64,000 nucleotides of DNA from Streptomyces triculaminicus (GCF_017349075.1 NZ_JAFMOF010000004.1:124001-188000), one strand, 5' to 3'; counted from the first letter of the stretch, positions 1 through 8,999 are shown. Made by a program: numbers and translations. The notes: generated by a model not told the origin, from the sequence alone.

Positions 1-199
1 GGTCGCCTGGCACGAACTGCCGTCCGGCGCGCCGCTGCCCGACCACATCACCTACCAGGCCGGAGAGACGGTCCTCGCCGGGATCGTCGCGGGCGACGCT
101 CCCAAGGAGACCCGGGACTGGATAGCCGACTTGTTCGACTCCCTCTCGGTCCGTACCCGCCCGGCCGCCCCCACGATCCCGGAACAGGTCTCTGCATGA
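1..199 (+). CDS. C-terminal end of an unidentified protein (partial)
   Basis: The frame is open from base 2 to a TGA at 197-199 and gives about 65 residues, a mixed helical tail ending in a proline/alanine-rich stretch. The 5' part lies outside the window. Its stop overlaps the ATG of the next gene (ATGA), so the two are probably translationally coupled. I do not recognise the family from this fragment; an enzyme tail such as the end of an ATP-grasp ligase is possible but unproven. Confidence 0.6.
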   Translation, partial: VAWHELPSGAPLPDHITYQAGETVLAGIVAGDAPKETRDWIADLFDSLSVRTRPAAPTIPEQVSA

Positions 200-1098
200 A
201 GAAACAGCACATCCTGATCGCGGTCGCCGTCACCGCGATCTGGGGCCTCAACTTCTCGGTCATCAAGATCGGGCTCAAAAGCGTCGACCCGCTCATCCTG
301 GCCGGTATCAGGTTCGCGCTCTGCGCGCTGCCCGCGGTGTTCTTCCTGAAGCGGCCGCAGGTGGCGTGGCGGTACATCATCGGCTATGGGCTGGTGTTCG
401 GCGTCGGGCTGTGGGGCGTGGTGAACCTGGGCATCAAGGCCGGGGTGTCGTCGGGGATCTCGTCCCTGGTGCTGCAGTTCAGCGCGTTCCTGACGATCCT
501 GCTCGGGGCCGTGATATTCCGCGAGAAGCTGTCGCGGTTCCAGTACCTGGGAATGGCGGTCGCGCTGGTCGGCCTGTTCTCGGTCACCTTCGTCACCGAC
601 GGCACGGTGACGTTCGCCGGCGTCGCGCTGGTGCTGTTCGGCGCCGCCGCGTGGAGCGTCGCCAACGTGATCATGAAGAAGGCCAAGCCCAAGGACACGC
701 TGTCGTTCATGGTGTGGTCGAGCCTGTTCTCGCCGGTCCCGCTGTTCCTGCTGGACCTGGTCGTGAACGGCACCAAGGGCTATACCGAGTTGCCGCACCA
801 GCTCGGGTGGGCGGCGGTCCTGTCCCTCCTCTTCCAGGCGTACCCGAACACCGTGCTGGGATACGCCGTATGGAACTGGCTGCTCCGCGAGTACCCGGTG
901 TCGACCGTCGCGCCGCTCTCCCTGCTCGTCCCGGTCTTCGGCATGGCGGGCTCGATGGTGATCTTCAACGAGTCGCTGCCGCCGCTCAAGCTGGTGGCCG
1001 GAGCTCTGATCGTCGCCGGCCTGGTCATCGGCCTCTACGGCAAGCGGCTGGCCGAGTCCAGGAGCACCGCTCGGATCCCGTCGTCGGTGAGCCGATGA
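196..1098 (+). CDS. EamA/DMT-family inner-membrane exporter
   Basis: A 300-residue drug/metabolite transporter with ten predicted membrane helices arranged as two EamA repeats of about 135 residues. The N-terminal WGLNFSVIKIGL, the LAGIRF motif and the APLSLLVPVFG segment in the second half resemble E. coli EamA, an exporter of O-acetylserine/cysteine pathway metabolites. The substrate here is unknown. The start overlaps the upstream stop and its own stop overlaps the ATG of the peptidase-like gene, so this is the middle gene of a coupled three-gene operon. The tail after the last helix is short and basic. Confidence 0.9.
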   Translation: MKKQHILIAVAVTAIWGLNFSVIKIGLKSVDPLILAGIRFALCALPAVFFLKRPQVAWRYIIGYGLVFGVGLWGVVNLGIKAGVSSGISSLVLQFSAFLTILLGAVIFREKLSRFQYLGMAVALVGLFSVTFVTDGTVTFAGVALVLFGAAAWSVANVIMKKAKPKDTLSFMVWSSLFSPVPLFLLDLVVNGTKGYTELPHQLGWAAVLSLLFQAYPNTVLGYAVWNWLLREYPVSTVAPLSLLVPVFGMAGSMVIFNESLPPLKLVAGALIVAGLVIGLYGKRLAESRSTARIPSSVSR

Positions 1099-2741
1099 CC
1101 ACCCTGAACGATCTCGCGGACCGGTACGTGGACGAGCTGGCCGCGCTGGATCCGTGCCTGGCCGCCGTGATGGGCATCGCCGGGCAGGAGGAACGGCTGA
1201 CCGACTTCGGCCCACGGGCGGCCCAGGCCCGCGCGGAGCTGGCGCGTCGCACGCTGAAGGCGGTCGACGACACACCGGTCGCGGGCGACGCGGAGCGGGT
1301 CGCGGCGGCGGTGCTGCGCGAGCGGCTCGCCACGGAGGTGGCGCTGGCCGACGCCGACGCGTACGGCACGCTGCTGGACACCCTCGACGGGCCGGTCCAG
1401 CGGATACGGCACGCGGTGGGGCTGCTGGACCAGGGCGGCGACACCGCGTGGGACACGTTGCTGGCACGGCTGCGGGCCGTCCCGGGCGCGCTGGCGGGGC
1501 TGCGCGAGAGCCTGGAGGCCGCGCGGCGCGGCGGCCGGGTCGCGCCGTACCGCCAGGTGGCCCGCAACGCCCGGGAGTGCCTGGACATGCGGCCGTACCT
1601 GGCGGGGCTGCCCGCCGGGCACGGCGACGGTGTGTTGCGGAGCGCTCTGGACGAGGCCGCGGCGGCCGCGAACCAGGCGCTGACGGAGTTCGCGGCGTAC
1701 CTGTCGCAGGAGCTCGCCGCCGATGCGCCGGAGCTGGACGCGCTGGGCGCGGACCGCTACCAGCTGGGGGTACGGGAGTTCCTCGGCACCCGGCTGGACC
1801 TGGCGGAGACCTACGCGTGGGGCTGGGAGGAACTGGCCCGGGTGCGACGGGAGATGGCCGAGGCGGCGGCGCGGATCGGGCCCGGCGAGCCGGTCCCGGC
1901 GGTGCTGGCGGCGCTCGACAGCGATCCCCGGTACCAGGTGAAGGACGCGGCGGCGTTCCGCGACCTGATCCAGGAGCTCGCCGACGGCGCCATCGCCGAT
2001 CTCGACGGGACGCACTTCGCGATCCCCGAGCCGCTGCGGCGGATCGACTGCCGGATCACCCTCGGAGAAGGGGTCGCCGTCTATCTGGCGCCCAGCGAGG
2101 ACCTGTCGCGCCCCGGGACGGTCTGGTGGCCGCTGCCCGGCTCGGACGCCCCGATCCCGGTGTGGAAGGTGCCGGGCACGATGTTCCACGAAGGCGTCCC
2201 GGGCCATCACCTGCAGCTGGGCGTGACGACCCTCAACACCGCCACCCTCAACCGGTTCCAGCGGCTGTCGTGCGAGCTGCACCCGGCGCACGTCGAGGGG
2301 TGGGGCCTGTACGCGGAGCGGCTGATGGAGGAGCTGGGGTACCTCGACGACCCGGCGCACCGGCTGGGAATGCTGGCCGCGGGGCAGCTGCTGCGCGCCG
2401 CGCGCGTCGTGCTGGACATCGGGCTGCACCTGCGGCTCCCGATCCCCGTGGGCACCGGGTTCCATGAGGGGGAGCGGTGGACTCCGCGGCTGGGCCGCGA
2501 GTTCCTCGCCGAGCACTGCGGGCTGGGCCCGGCGGGGTTCGTCGAGTTCGAGATCGACCGGTATCTGGGGCGCCCCGGCCAGGCCCTCGCCTACAAGCTG
2601 GGCGAGAAGGTGTGGCTGGAGGCGCGGGACGCGGCCTGCCGCCGCGACGGTGCCGCGTTCGACCTCAACCGGTTCCACCGACGCGCCCTGGACCTGGGGC
2701 CGATGGGCCTGGACCTGCTGCGAGCCGAACTGGCCCGCTAG
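1095..2741 (+). CDS. DUF885 family protein, probable zinc-dependent peptidase/hydrolase
   Basis: A 548-residue protein starting at ATG 1095, which overlaps the exporter stop. An upstream extension exists in the same frame but overlaps the exporter and was rejected. The C-terminal half has the family signature FHEGVPGHHLQ, a variant of the HExxH zinc site, followed about 30 residues later by VEGWGLYAERL, whose glutamates are expected to complete the metal site. The helical N-terminal half and overall length match DUF885 proteins. No signal peptide is visible, so it is probably cytoplasmic. Its pairing with an EamA exporter suggests processing of a small peptide or amino-acid derivative that is then exported; this is inference. 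Confidence 0.88.
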   Translation: MTTLNDLADRYVDELAALDPCLAAVMGIAGQEERLTDFGPRAAQARAELARRTLKAVDDTPVAGDAERVAAAVLRERLATEVALADADAYGTLLDTLDGPVQRIRHAVGLLDQGGDTAWDTLLARLRAVPGALAGLRESLEAARRGGRVAPYRQVARNARECLDMRPYLAGLPAGHGDGVLRSALDEAAAAANQALTEFAAYLSQELAADAPELDALGADRYQLGVREFLGTRLDLAETYAWGWEELARVRREMAEAAARIGPGEPVPAVLAALDSDPRYQVKDAAAFRDLIQELADGAIADLDGTHFAIPEPLRRIDCRITLGEGVAVYLAPSEDLSRPGTVWWPLPGSDAPIPVWKVPGTMFHEGVPGHHLQLGVTTLNTATLNRFQRLSCELHPAHVEGWGLYAERLMEELGYLDDPAHRLGMLAAGQLLRAARVVLDIGLHLRLPIPVGTGFHEGERWTPRLGREFLAEHCGLGPAGFVEFEIDRYLGRPGQALAYKLGEKVWLEARDAACRRDGAAFDLNRFHRRALDLGPMGLDLLRAELAR

Positions 2742-2829
2742 TCCTGGGTGCGACGAGCGGTACGGCCACGGTGCGCGGGCATGCCACCGTGGCCGACTGC
2801 TTTGTGTCGGTTTCCAGCTGGTCCGGCTT

Positions 2830-3288
2830 CTAGCTGGCCCGGCGCACATGGGTGCTGTCGGCGTCGACGAGGGCGCCGTCGGCGCCGGCCGGCGCGATGT
2901 CCGGCACAGGGGTGCCGTGCTGGTCGACAAGGGTGGAGTGGGTCTCGCCCGGGTCGAAGGCGTGGCGTTCCCCCCACTGCCGCAGGGTGAGGATGACCGC
3001 GAAGAGGTCGCGTCCGGCGTCGGTGAGCACGTATTCCTGGCGGCGGCCCGACGGCGCGGTGCGCTGGACGAGGAGCCCGTGAGCGATGAGCTTGCGGAGC
3101 CGGTCCGTGAGGATGTTGCGGGCGATGCCGGTGCGTCGCTGGAACTCGGTGAACGACCGTGCCCCGTCCATCGCGTCACGGACGACGAGCAGGCTCCACC
3201 TGTCGCCGACGAGGTCGAGCGTACGGGCGACGGGGCAGTCGGGGTCGGTCCAGCCGGAGTTCGGGGCGTACGCGGTGGTACGCGACAT
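2830..3288 (-). CDS. HxlR-family winged-helix transcriptional regulator
   Basis: 152 residues. The core CPVARTLDLVGDRWSLLVVRD, then FTEFQRRTGIARNILTDRL and a YVLTDAGRDL strand, are the standard HxlR winged helix. ATG 3288 was chosen because GGGAGG lies five bases upstream; an earlier ATG at 3324 has no ribosome site. The C-terminal 40 residues after the wing are unusual and probably disordered. It is divergent from the MFS gene at 3376 and almost certainly controls it, since HxlR proteins often repress a neighbouring exporter or detoxifying enzyme. One family cysteine, near residue 18, is present before the first helix. Confidence 0.92.
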   Translation of the reverse strand: MSRTTAYAPNSGWTDPDCPVARTLDLVGDRWSLLVVRDAMDGARSFTEFQRRTGIARNILTDRLRKLIAHGLLVQRTAPSGRRQEYVLTDAGRDLFAVILTLRQWGERHAFDPGETHSTLVDQHGTPVPDIAPAGADGALVDADSTHVRRAS

Positions 3289-3309
3289 GACACCTCCCGA
3301 TGGGTTGCG

Positions 3310-3350
3310 GATTGAAACCATCATGCCGTACCGTCAAAACGGTTGCAATC
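3310..3350. promoter_or_regulatory. Candidate HxlR operator in the divergent intergenic region
   Basis: An imperfect inverted repeat has left arm GATTGAAACCAT at 3310-3321 and right arm ACGGTTGCAATC at 3339-3350, with 10 of 12 positions complementary. It sits centrally in the 87-bp gap between the HxlR gene and the MFS gene, where both promoters must lie. Binding here could repress both genes. No convincing -35/-10 pair was assigned. Confidence 0.45.
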
Positions 3351-3375
3351 TGCTACTGATTGGGGATGGGGCGCG

Positions 3376-4605
3376 ATGAACGTGTGGCGGCGTCTGCTGC
3401 TCGCGGTGGTATGCGGTGTCGCGGTGGCGAGTATCTATGCCGCGCAACCGGTTCTGGAGCCGATGGGACACGATCTCGGCCTGTCGGCGGATCTCTCCGG
3501 GTGGATCGTCTCGACCGGCCAGTTCGGCTACATCGCGGGGCTGTTGCTGCTGGTTCCGCTCGGCGATGTGGTGGCCGACAGGCGCCGGCTCATCGCCGTG
3601 CACCTGGTGGTCACCGCGGCGGGCATGATCCTCACGGCCACGGCGGCGGCCGCGTGGATGGCATTCGTGGGGCTCGCGGCGGCCGGGGTGTTCGCGGTGG
3701 TGGTGCAGACCACGGTGGCCTACGCCGCGTCGGTCTCGCCACCCTCCGAACGCGGACGGAACATCGGTGTCGTGACCTCGGGCGTCGTGATCGGCATCCT
3801 GGGCGCGCGGGTCGTCACCGGCGCGCTGGCCGACATGTGGAGCTGGCGGAGCATCTACGCCGTGCTCGCGGCGCTGTCGATCGGGCTCGCGGCCCTCGTC
3901 CTCGCCGTACTCCCCCCGGACGAGCGCCCCGACGGACACACCGGTCCGGGGTACAAGAAGACCCTCGCCTCACTCGGCGACGTGTTCACGGATCGCCTCT
4001 TCCTGACCCGCGGGCTCATCACGTTCTTCCTCTTCGCGTCGTTCGGAACCCTGTGGAGCGGCGTCGCCCTGCCGCTGGCGGACGCGCCGTGGCACCTCAA
4101 CGAGAGCCAGATCGGTCTCTTCGGCATCGCAGGCCTCGCCGGCGCGCTCGGCGCGGCACGCGCCGGACGGTGGGCGGACGCGGGACGGGCGATCCCGGTC
4201 AGCGGTTTCGCGCTCGTCCTGCTGATCGCCTCCTGGGCGGCGATCGGGCAGCTGACGTGGGCGCTGTGGCTCCTCGTCATCGGAATCATCACCCTCGACT
4301 TCGCCGTCCAGGCCGTCCACGTGAGCAACCAGCACATGCTCACCTCCGCACACCCGGACCGCCTCAGCACCGTCATCGGCAGCTACATGGTCTTCTACTC
4401 GCTCGGCTCCGCCCTCGGCGCGGCCGCGACCACCTCCCTCTACACCTCCCACGGCTGGGCGGGCTCCAGCCTCCTCGGGGCCGGCTTCGCGGCCTGCGGA
4501 CTGATCGTCTGGGCGACCAACCGGAGGCTGTCGACCGGTGGCACGCACGTCCCGACGGAGGGAACGGCCACACAGCGGGTACGGGAGGAATCGCAGGTTC
4601 TCTGA
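3376..4605 (+). CDS. MFS efflux transporter
   Basis: 409 residues with about 12 hydrophobic helices. The cytoplasmic loop GDVVADRRR between helices 2 and 3 is the MFS motif A, and SPPSERGRNIGVVTSG resembles the motif C region of drug:H+ antiporters. The family is the AraJ/chloramphenicol-resistance type of exporter; the substrate cannot be read. ATG 3376 was chosen over an upstream ATG at 3343 because the latter adds 11 polar residues with no homology-like character. It is divergent from the HxlR regulator and probably repressed by it. Confidence 0.9.
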   Translation: MNVWRRLLLAVVCGVAVASIYAAQPVLEPMGHDLGLSADLSGWIVSTGQFGYIAGLLLLVPLGDVVADRRRLIAVHLVVTAAGMILTATAAAAWMAFVGLAAAGVFAVVVQTTVAYAASVSPPSERGRNIGVVTSGVVIGILGARVVTGALADMWSWRSIYAVLAALSIGLAALVLAVLPPDERPDGHTGPGYKKTLASLGDVFTDRLFLTRGLITFFLFASFGTLWSGVALPLADAPWHLNESQIGLFGIAGLAGALGAARAGRWADAGRAIPVSGFALVLLIASWAAIGQLTWALWLLVIGIITLDFAVQAVHVSNQHMLTSAHPDRLSTVIGSYMVFYSLGSALGAAATTSLYTSHGWAGSSLLGAGFAACGLIVWATNRRLSTGGTHVPTEGTATQRVREESQVL

Positions 4606-4682
4606 GCGAGCCTTGGCTTCTGTAGTGCAGTGCCGGGACCTGGGCCTTCTTGCCGGATGTACGAGGCGAGGGGGGCCAGGTC

Positions 4683-4791
4683 CTCGCGTCAGCGCCTGCT
4701 GGCTGGTGGTCAGCTCTTCGGCGGCCCGCCCGAAGTGCGGCGTCCCGGTGGTCGTGACGAACGCGCGGACCCGTGCGAGGCCGAGATCCAT
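4683..4791 (-). pseudogene. N-terminal fragment of a LysR-family regulator
   Basis: Reading down from ATG 4791, about 36 residues match the LysR helix-turn-helix start (MDLGLARVRAFV, then FGRAAEELTTSQQALTR). The frame then runs into unrelated sequence and no effector domain follows, because the MFS gene lies there. The rest of the 335-bp gap (4606-4940) has no other gene I can support. LysR genes usually face the gene they regulate, here the SnoaL-like gene at 4941, so this looks like the stump of its former regulator. Confidence 0.65.
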
Positions 4792-4940
4792 GCCGCTGTC
4801 CTTGTGCGACAACCGTTCGTTGTCGGCCAGGCGGATTCGTTGTTGGCCGGGCCACCGCCCCGCGCGGTCAGATGGTCCCAGACGCCACACCCGGTCACAT
4901 CCGAACGACCGGGAAACAACAACCGCCGAAGGACACGACC

Positions 4941-5363
4941 ATGACCATGGCCATGACCAGCACCGACCCCAGGACCGTCGTCGTCCGCTACGTCGAGGCC
5001 GTCCGTGACGGCGACGCCGACGTCATCCACGACAGCTTCGCCGAGGACGCGACCTGGCACTACCCGGGCGACCTGCCCATCTCCAAGGTGTGGCGCGGCC
5101 GCGACGTGATCATCAACGACTTCCTCGGCGGCATGGGACCGATCCTCGTCCCCGGCACCTTGGAGGTCGAACTGGTCAGCACGATCGCCGAAGGCGACCG
5201 CGTGGTCGCCGAATGGACCTCCAAGGCCAAGACCGTCCACGGCGGCATCTACGACACCCGCTGCCTCGGCATCTATACCGTCCGCGACGGAAAGATCATC
5301 TCCGTCGTCGAGTACGCCGACACCCAGCACGTGGCCGCGACCCTCTTCCCGGATTTCGACTGA
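4941..5363 (+). CDS. SnoaL-like / NTF2-fold protein
   Basis: 140 residues starting at ATG 4941 with AAGGA about seven bases upstream; in-frame ATGs at the third and fifth codons are also usable. The pattern RYVEAVRDGDADVIHDSFAE near the N-terminus, the tryptophan-rich FAEDATWHYPG and the RDGKIISVVEY strand are typical of the NTF2-like SnoaL family of small alpha+beta barrels, which includes ketosteroid-isomerase-like enzymes and polyketide cyclases. Catalytic identity cannot be assigned. It stands alone between a LysR stump and a broken GRAS-type gene. Confidence 0.85.
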   Translation: MTMAMTSTDPRTVVVRYVEAVRDGDADVIHDSFAEDATWHYPGDLPISKVWRGRDVIINDFLGGMGPILVPGTLEVELVSTIAEGDRVVAEWTSKAKTVHGGIYDTRCLGIYTVRDGKIISVVEYADTQHVAATLFPDFD

Positions 5364-5364
5364 G

Positions 5365-6254
5365 GTGTTCTCGCTGTCGGGGCGTGGGGCTGTTTCACGG
5401 CGTTGCCGCCATGAGACGGGCTGTGGCCCGTTGAACACCACCCCCGTGGTCACCTCCCTGCTCGCCGCACCGCTCCAGCGGGCCGGTATCGAGCAAGCCA
5501 CCGTCCTCTCGGTGGGCATCGGCCACGCCCGCCAGGAAGAAGCTCTCCTCGACGAGCTGGCTCGCCCCGGGGCCGCGTTGCGCCGGTGCACGGTTGTCGG
5601 CATGGACCCCGACACCGAGAGCCTCGCCAAGGCGGAGAAGCGGCTACGGGACAGCGACGCCGTGACCAAGTACGGCCTGGACCTCGACTTCCTCGCCATT
5701 CCGAGGATCGCCGAAGAGGCGGCCGGCTGGCAGTGCACAGCCGCCCTGAACGGGGTGCTGGTGGTCAACTCCACGCTGGCCGTGCACCACATGCAGGATC
5801 CGCTGCCCGGCCATGACGCCCGCGATGAGTTCTTCCAGCGGCTGCGGCTCCTCGATCCGGCCGTCGTGGTGCTCACGGAGTTCGACTCCGACCACCATGA
5901 CGTCTCCCTGCCGCAAAGGTTCTTCAACTCCTGGAGCTTCTTCGGCTCCATCCTGCGGGCCATCGAGGACAGCGCCGCCGACGAGGCGGAGAAGGATCTG
6001 ATGACGACGTTCTTCCGGCGCGAGGTGATGAACATAGTCGGCGCCCGCACCGACGCCCAGCGCTTCGAGCGCCACGAACCCGCCCGCACCTGGCTCGAAC
6101 GCTTCCACCGCTGCGGCTACACCCCCGTAAGCCCCGAACCGCCCTCGACATCGTCCACGGCCACCACGCCGTGCTCGCGACACCCGACCACGTCGGCCTC
6201 GCCCACCGTGACCGCACCATCTGCGCCGTCATCGCCGCGAAGCCGGCGGGCTGA
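5365..6254 (+). pseudogene. Bacterial GRAS-type (methyltransferase-fold) protein, frameshifted near the 3' end
   Basis: The first 255 codons from GTG 5365 (alternative TTG 5431) show a Rossmann-like VLSVGIGHARQEE and then a run like the GRAS family: LDPAVVVLTEFDSDHH, the conserved RFFNSW, and RFERHEPARTWLERFHRCGY, which parallels the plant RHE..W..R....GF motif. Near 6125-6137 the meaningful frame shifts from frame 1 to frame 3, where about 40 residues of plausible C-terminus (…HHAVLATPDHVGLAHRD…) run to TGA 6252-6254. The unshifted frame runs on into the next gene with proline/serine-rich nonsense. One base is therefore missing or two are extra, either as mutation or sequencing error. Confidence 0.65.
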
Positions 6255-6346
6255 CCGCGGAATCCACACCGTCGCCGCCGACGAAGGCAGCGCGGCCACC
6301 GGAAAATGCGGCTGCATGAGCGGGCGGGCCGCGGTAGAACCGACTC

Positions 6347-7171
6347 ATGGACGACGAGCAGCGCTTGCCTGGCGGCAGGACAGTGGGAGCGGTGCGGCGC
6401 GGTGGCACGGTCCATCGGCCCGTCCAGCCGTGGACATCCGCGGTGCACGCGCTGCTGCGCCATCTGGAGGCGGTCGGGCTGGAGGGCGCGCCCCGGGTCC
6501 TGGGAGTGGACCGCCAAGGGCGTGAGGTCCTGACCCATCTCGACGGCGAGACCGCGGGCGAAGACCTCCCCTGGCCCGCCTGGGTGTACTCGAGGACCGC
6601 GCTGGAGGAGGTGGGCCGGTGGGCCCGGAGGCTGCACCATGCGACCCGGTCCTTCGTCCCCCCACCGGATGCGCGCTGGCTCGCCGGCCAGACGTGGCGG
6701 CCCGGCCTGGTCATCGGCCACCATGACGCCGCCCCCTGGAACGCTGTCTGGCGCGACGGGAGCCTGGCCGGCTTCTTCGACTGGGACACCGCCGGCCCGT
6801 CGACGCGTGAGTTCGACCTGGCCTTCATGGCGTTGACCTGGGTTCCCCTGCACGCGCGCCGGTTTGCCGAGCGGACCGGCTTCACCGCCTTCGAAGACCG
6901 CTCCCGCCGGCTGCATCTGCTGCTCGACGCCTACGAGTACGAAGGCGACCGCTCGGCGTTCGGAACCGTGGTGGCCGCGCGGGCCAGGACCAACGCGGAG
7001 GTCATCCGCCGCATGGCCGCCGCCGGCGATCCGGTCTACACGGCGCTGGAGCCGGTCGCCGTCGACCTGGATCAGGCCGCCCGTGAAGTCGACATGCTGC
7101 CCGCCTCCTTCTGGCTCCCCCCGGTCCGAGGCCGGAGCACATTCCATGGAGCGGATGACGGGCCCGAGTAG
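6347..7171 (+). CDS. Aminoglycoside-phosphotransferase (APH) family kinase
   Basis: 274 residues. The C-terminal lobe has the family catalytic segment VIGHHDAAPWNAVW (H-x-D-x-x-x-x-N) and the metal-binding FFDWDTAGP, both about midway through the protein. The N-terminal lobe is short and lacks an obvious lysine motif, as is common in the diverse streptomycete members. Substrates in this family include aminoglycosides, choline, fructosamine and unknown metabolites; nothing here decides between them, so antibiotic resistance should not be assumed. It lies just outside the left inverted repeat at 7180. Confidence 0.85.
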   Translation: MDDEQRLPGGRTVGAVRRGGTVHRPVQPWTSAVHALLRHLEAVGLEGAPRVLGVDRQGREVLTHLDGETAGEDLPWPAWVYSRTALEEVGRWARRLHHATRSFVPPPDARWLAGQTWRPGLVIGHHDAAPWNAVWRDGSLAGFFDWDTAGPSTREFDLAFMALTWVPLHARRFAERTGFTAFEDRSRRLHLLLDAYEYEGDRSAFGTVVAARARTNAEVIRRMAAAGDPVYTALEPVAVDLDQAAREVDMLPASFWLPPVRGRSTFHGADDGPE

Positions 7172-7179
7172 CCGAAACC

Positions 7180-7230
7180 GGGGTCCGAGCAGGAACGGAA
7201 CAGGGAACCGGTGTTGCTGTCAAAAGTTGA
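7180..7230 (+). repeat. Left terminal inverted repeat, Tn3 type
   Basis: It begins GGGGTCCGAGCAGGAACGGA and continues through AACCGGTGTTGCTG to CAAAAGTTGAC. About 44 of 47 aligned bases match the reverse complement of 14953-15002, allowing small gaps. Confidence 0.8.
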
Positions 7231-7581
7231 CGTCGAGCCTCGTGCGGTGGACGGTGCAGGCTTCGGGGTCGACAGCACGGTCGGCCTGCTCGGGCGCGTC
7301 CTCGTCGAAGGTGCCAGGCGGCACCACCATGACCACCTCCTCCAGCGAGGTCCAAGGCCGTTGAGCCACGCGGACGACAGCGGTACCGGCTCCTCGGGCA
7401 CCGCCACGGCGTTGGTGCCGGTCAGCGTCAGCGCGTGGGAGCAGCCATCGATCACGTGGACGGACGCGGTCACCACGGGCATCGTCTCGCAGCCCCAGGC
7501 GAATCCGGAGGCCGGCGCGTGCCGGACGAGGGCGCTGTAGGCGTCGAGGCCGGGCTGGTGGACGACTTCAGCGACCCGCAT
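7221..7581 (-). pseudogene. Frameshifted gene for an unrecognised protein
   Basis: From ATG 7581 about 76 residues (MRVAEVVHQPGLDAYSALV, later HALTLTGTNAVAVPEEPVP) read well, then the good frame moves by one base near 7350-7358. The shifted frame gives a plausible acidic C-terminus (LEEVVMVVPPGTFDEDAPEQ) and stops at TGA 7223-7221 inside the left inverted repeat. The intact product would be about 120 residues. I do not recognise the family. The remaining sequence up to 7690 holds no supported gene. Confidence 0.4.
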
Positions 7582-7689
7582 CCGCGGCGTGGAGATGATG
7601 GAGAACGACCAGGCGCTGTGCTGTCGCGCTCAGCTCGTCGGTCACACCAGGCCCAACAAGCCCGGCCGGCCCCACGCACGGGCCGGGGG

Positions 7690-8259
7690 TTATTGGCCGT
7701 ACGCCCATGCGCGGCCGGTCTGCCGGTACTCCTCCACCGGGATCGGTTTGACACCAGGCCGCATGCGGGCGGTGTAGAGAAGGCCGTCGAGGTGGTCGAT
7801 CTCGTGGGCGACGAGGCGTGCCAGGCCCCGCTCGTACACCGTGGTGACCTCGCTGCCATCCAGCTCAGTGGTCACCACCGTGATCATCAAGGGGCGGGGC
7901 ACCATGCCGCGGACGTCGAAGAAGCTCAGGCACCCCTCGTACTGCTCGTCCATCTCCTCGGAGGGGGCGGTGATGCGGGGGTTGAGCAGGACGATCGCCG
8001 CGGCGGCGGGGTCGGCGGGCTGGACGACGGCCGCCGCCCGGCCGATGCCGACCTGCGGCGCCGCGATTCCCATCCCCTTCGCGAAGGGATGGACGCGCGC
8101 GATCCGCTCCATCGAGGCGAACAGCGTCTCGACGGTCTGCTCGGCGGTGTCCTTCTCGGCGGGCAGGTCGAAGGGCCGGGCGACCTCGGCGAGGACGGGG
8201 GCGCCGTGCTGCACGACGCCGAGGTCACGCATCTGCTCGCTGGGCCTCACCGTCGTCAC
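7690..8259 (-). CDS. def: Peptide deformylase
   Basis: 189 residues with the three deformylase motifs in order: GMGIAAPQVG, EGCLSF with the metal-binding cysteine, and HEIDHLDG, whose HExxH supplies two metal ligands and the catalytic glutamate. It removes the N-formyl group from nascent proteins in the cytoplasm. GTG 8259 was chosen because GGGAG lies just upstream and the codon overlaps the TGA of the preceding gene (GTGA). This looks like an accessory copy rather than the housekeeping gene, since it is coupled to a regulator-like gene and no fmt or priA-type neighbour is present. It is the only clearly intact gene in this decayed stretch. Confidence 0.93.
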   Translation of the reverse strand: MTTVRPSEQMRDLGVVQHGAPVLAEVARPFDLPAEKDTAEQTVETLFASMERIARVHPFAKGMGIAAPQVGIGRAAAVVQPADPAAAAIVLLNPRITAPSEEMDEQYEGCLSFFDVRGMVPRPLMITVVTTELDGSEVTTVYERGLARLVAHEIDHLDGLLYTARMRPGVKPIPVEEYRQTGRAWAYGQ

Positions 8260-8999
8260 GTCAGCTCCCTGTCGCTCATCTTGGTCTCGGGCCGGGCCGC
8301 TCGGAATCTCCATTCGAGACGGTACCGGGCGTGCAGGGCCGGTTGGGAAGTCGTCCAGGAGAACAACCTGATCCCCTTCTCGTCCCTGCGGACGGGGGCG
8401 GTCCGCAACGGGGACGCCTCGGCGGTCATGGACGTCTCGGTGCCCCAGACCACCGGATCGAGGGAGGCGGGGAAAGCAAGCTGGACCTCCAGATGCTCGG
8501 TAGGCAGCCGCACCGCCCGCTGGAACCAGCGGCCCCACTTCTCATCCCCCACCGAGTACGCGTACTCGATCCACACGGACTCACCGGGATAGAGCGGGAA
8601 GCGGCCCTGGCCGTTCTCGAACAGCAGCCAGACCTCCTTGAACGCGTCGCGGTCGTGCTTGGCCTCCCACCACATCGCCTCACCCCGGCACATCGCGCTC
8701 AGCGCAAGCTCCTCCCAGGTCAGCGGATGGGTGCGATAGTGGGCGTTGGACCGCTCCGGCTCGCCCGGATACCGGTCGACGCTGATGCGGATCAGGTAGC
8801 GAGTGACCGGCTCGGTGCCGGTGTTCCGCAAGCGCCGGCGCATCGTCAGCCGGTACAGACGGCCGTCGTAGTCCAGCCGGGCCGCGTCGTGCTCGACGAC
8901 CAGCGCGGAGCCGGTCGCGTACGGCTGCTCGGCCACCGCGCGCGGAGCCGGTGCCGCCGCGACCGCCCGCCCGGTGCGGGCTTTGGCCACTTCGTAGTC
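8256..8999 (-). pseudogene. 5'-truncated regulator-like protein upstream of deformylase
   Basis: The frame encodes an about 250-residue beta-rich domain with conserved-looking blocks (RLYRLTMRRRLRNTGTEPVT, WLLFENGQGRFPLYPGE, DPVVWGTETSMTAEA). From memory, streptomycete proteins with this domain carry an N-terminal XRE-type helix-turn-helix and precede a deformylase gene. Here the sequence above about 9000 changes character and no helix-turn-helix is present. The open frame continues to 9116 only by reading antisense to another fragment. The stop overlaps the deformylase start, so expression was coupled. Probably nonfunctional as a DNA-binding regulator. Confidence 0.55.

Noticed and set aside
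366..1094. Extension of the DUF885 gene upstream to 366
   Set aside because: The extra residues overlap the exporter gene and are arginine/glycine-rich nonsense; ATG 1095 with a stop-start overlap is the natural start.
6347..7171. Aminoglycoside resistance gene
   Set aside because: The kinase motifs identify only the broad APH superfamily; no residues specific to known resistance enzymes can be claimed.
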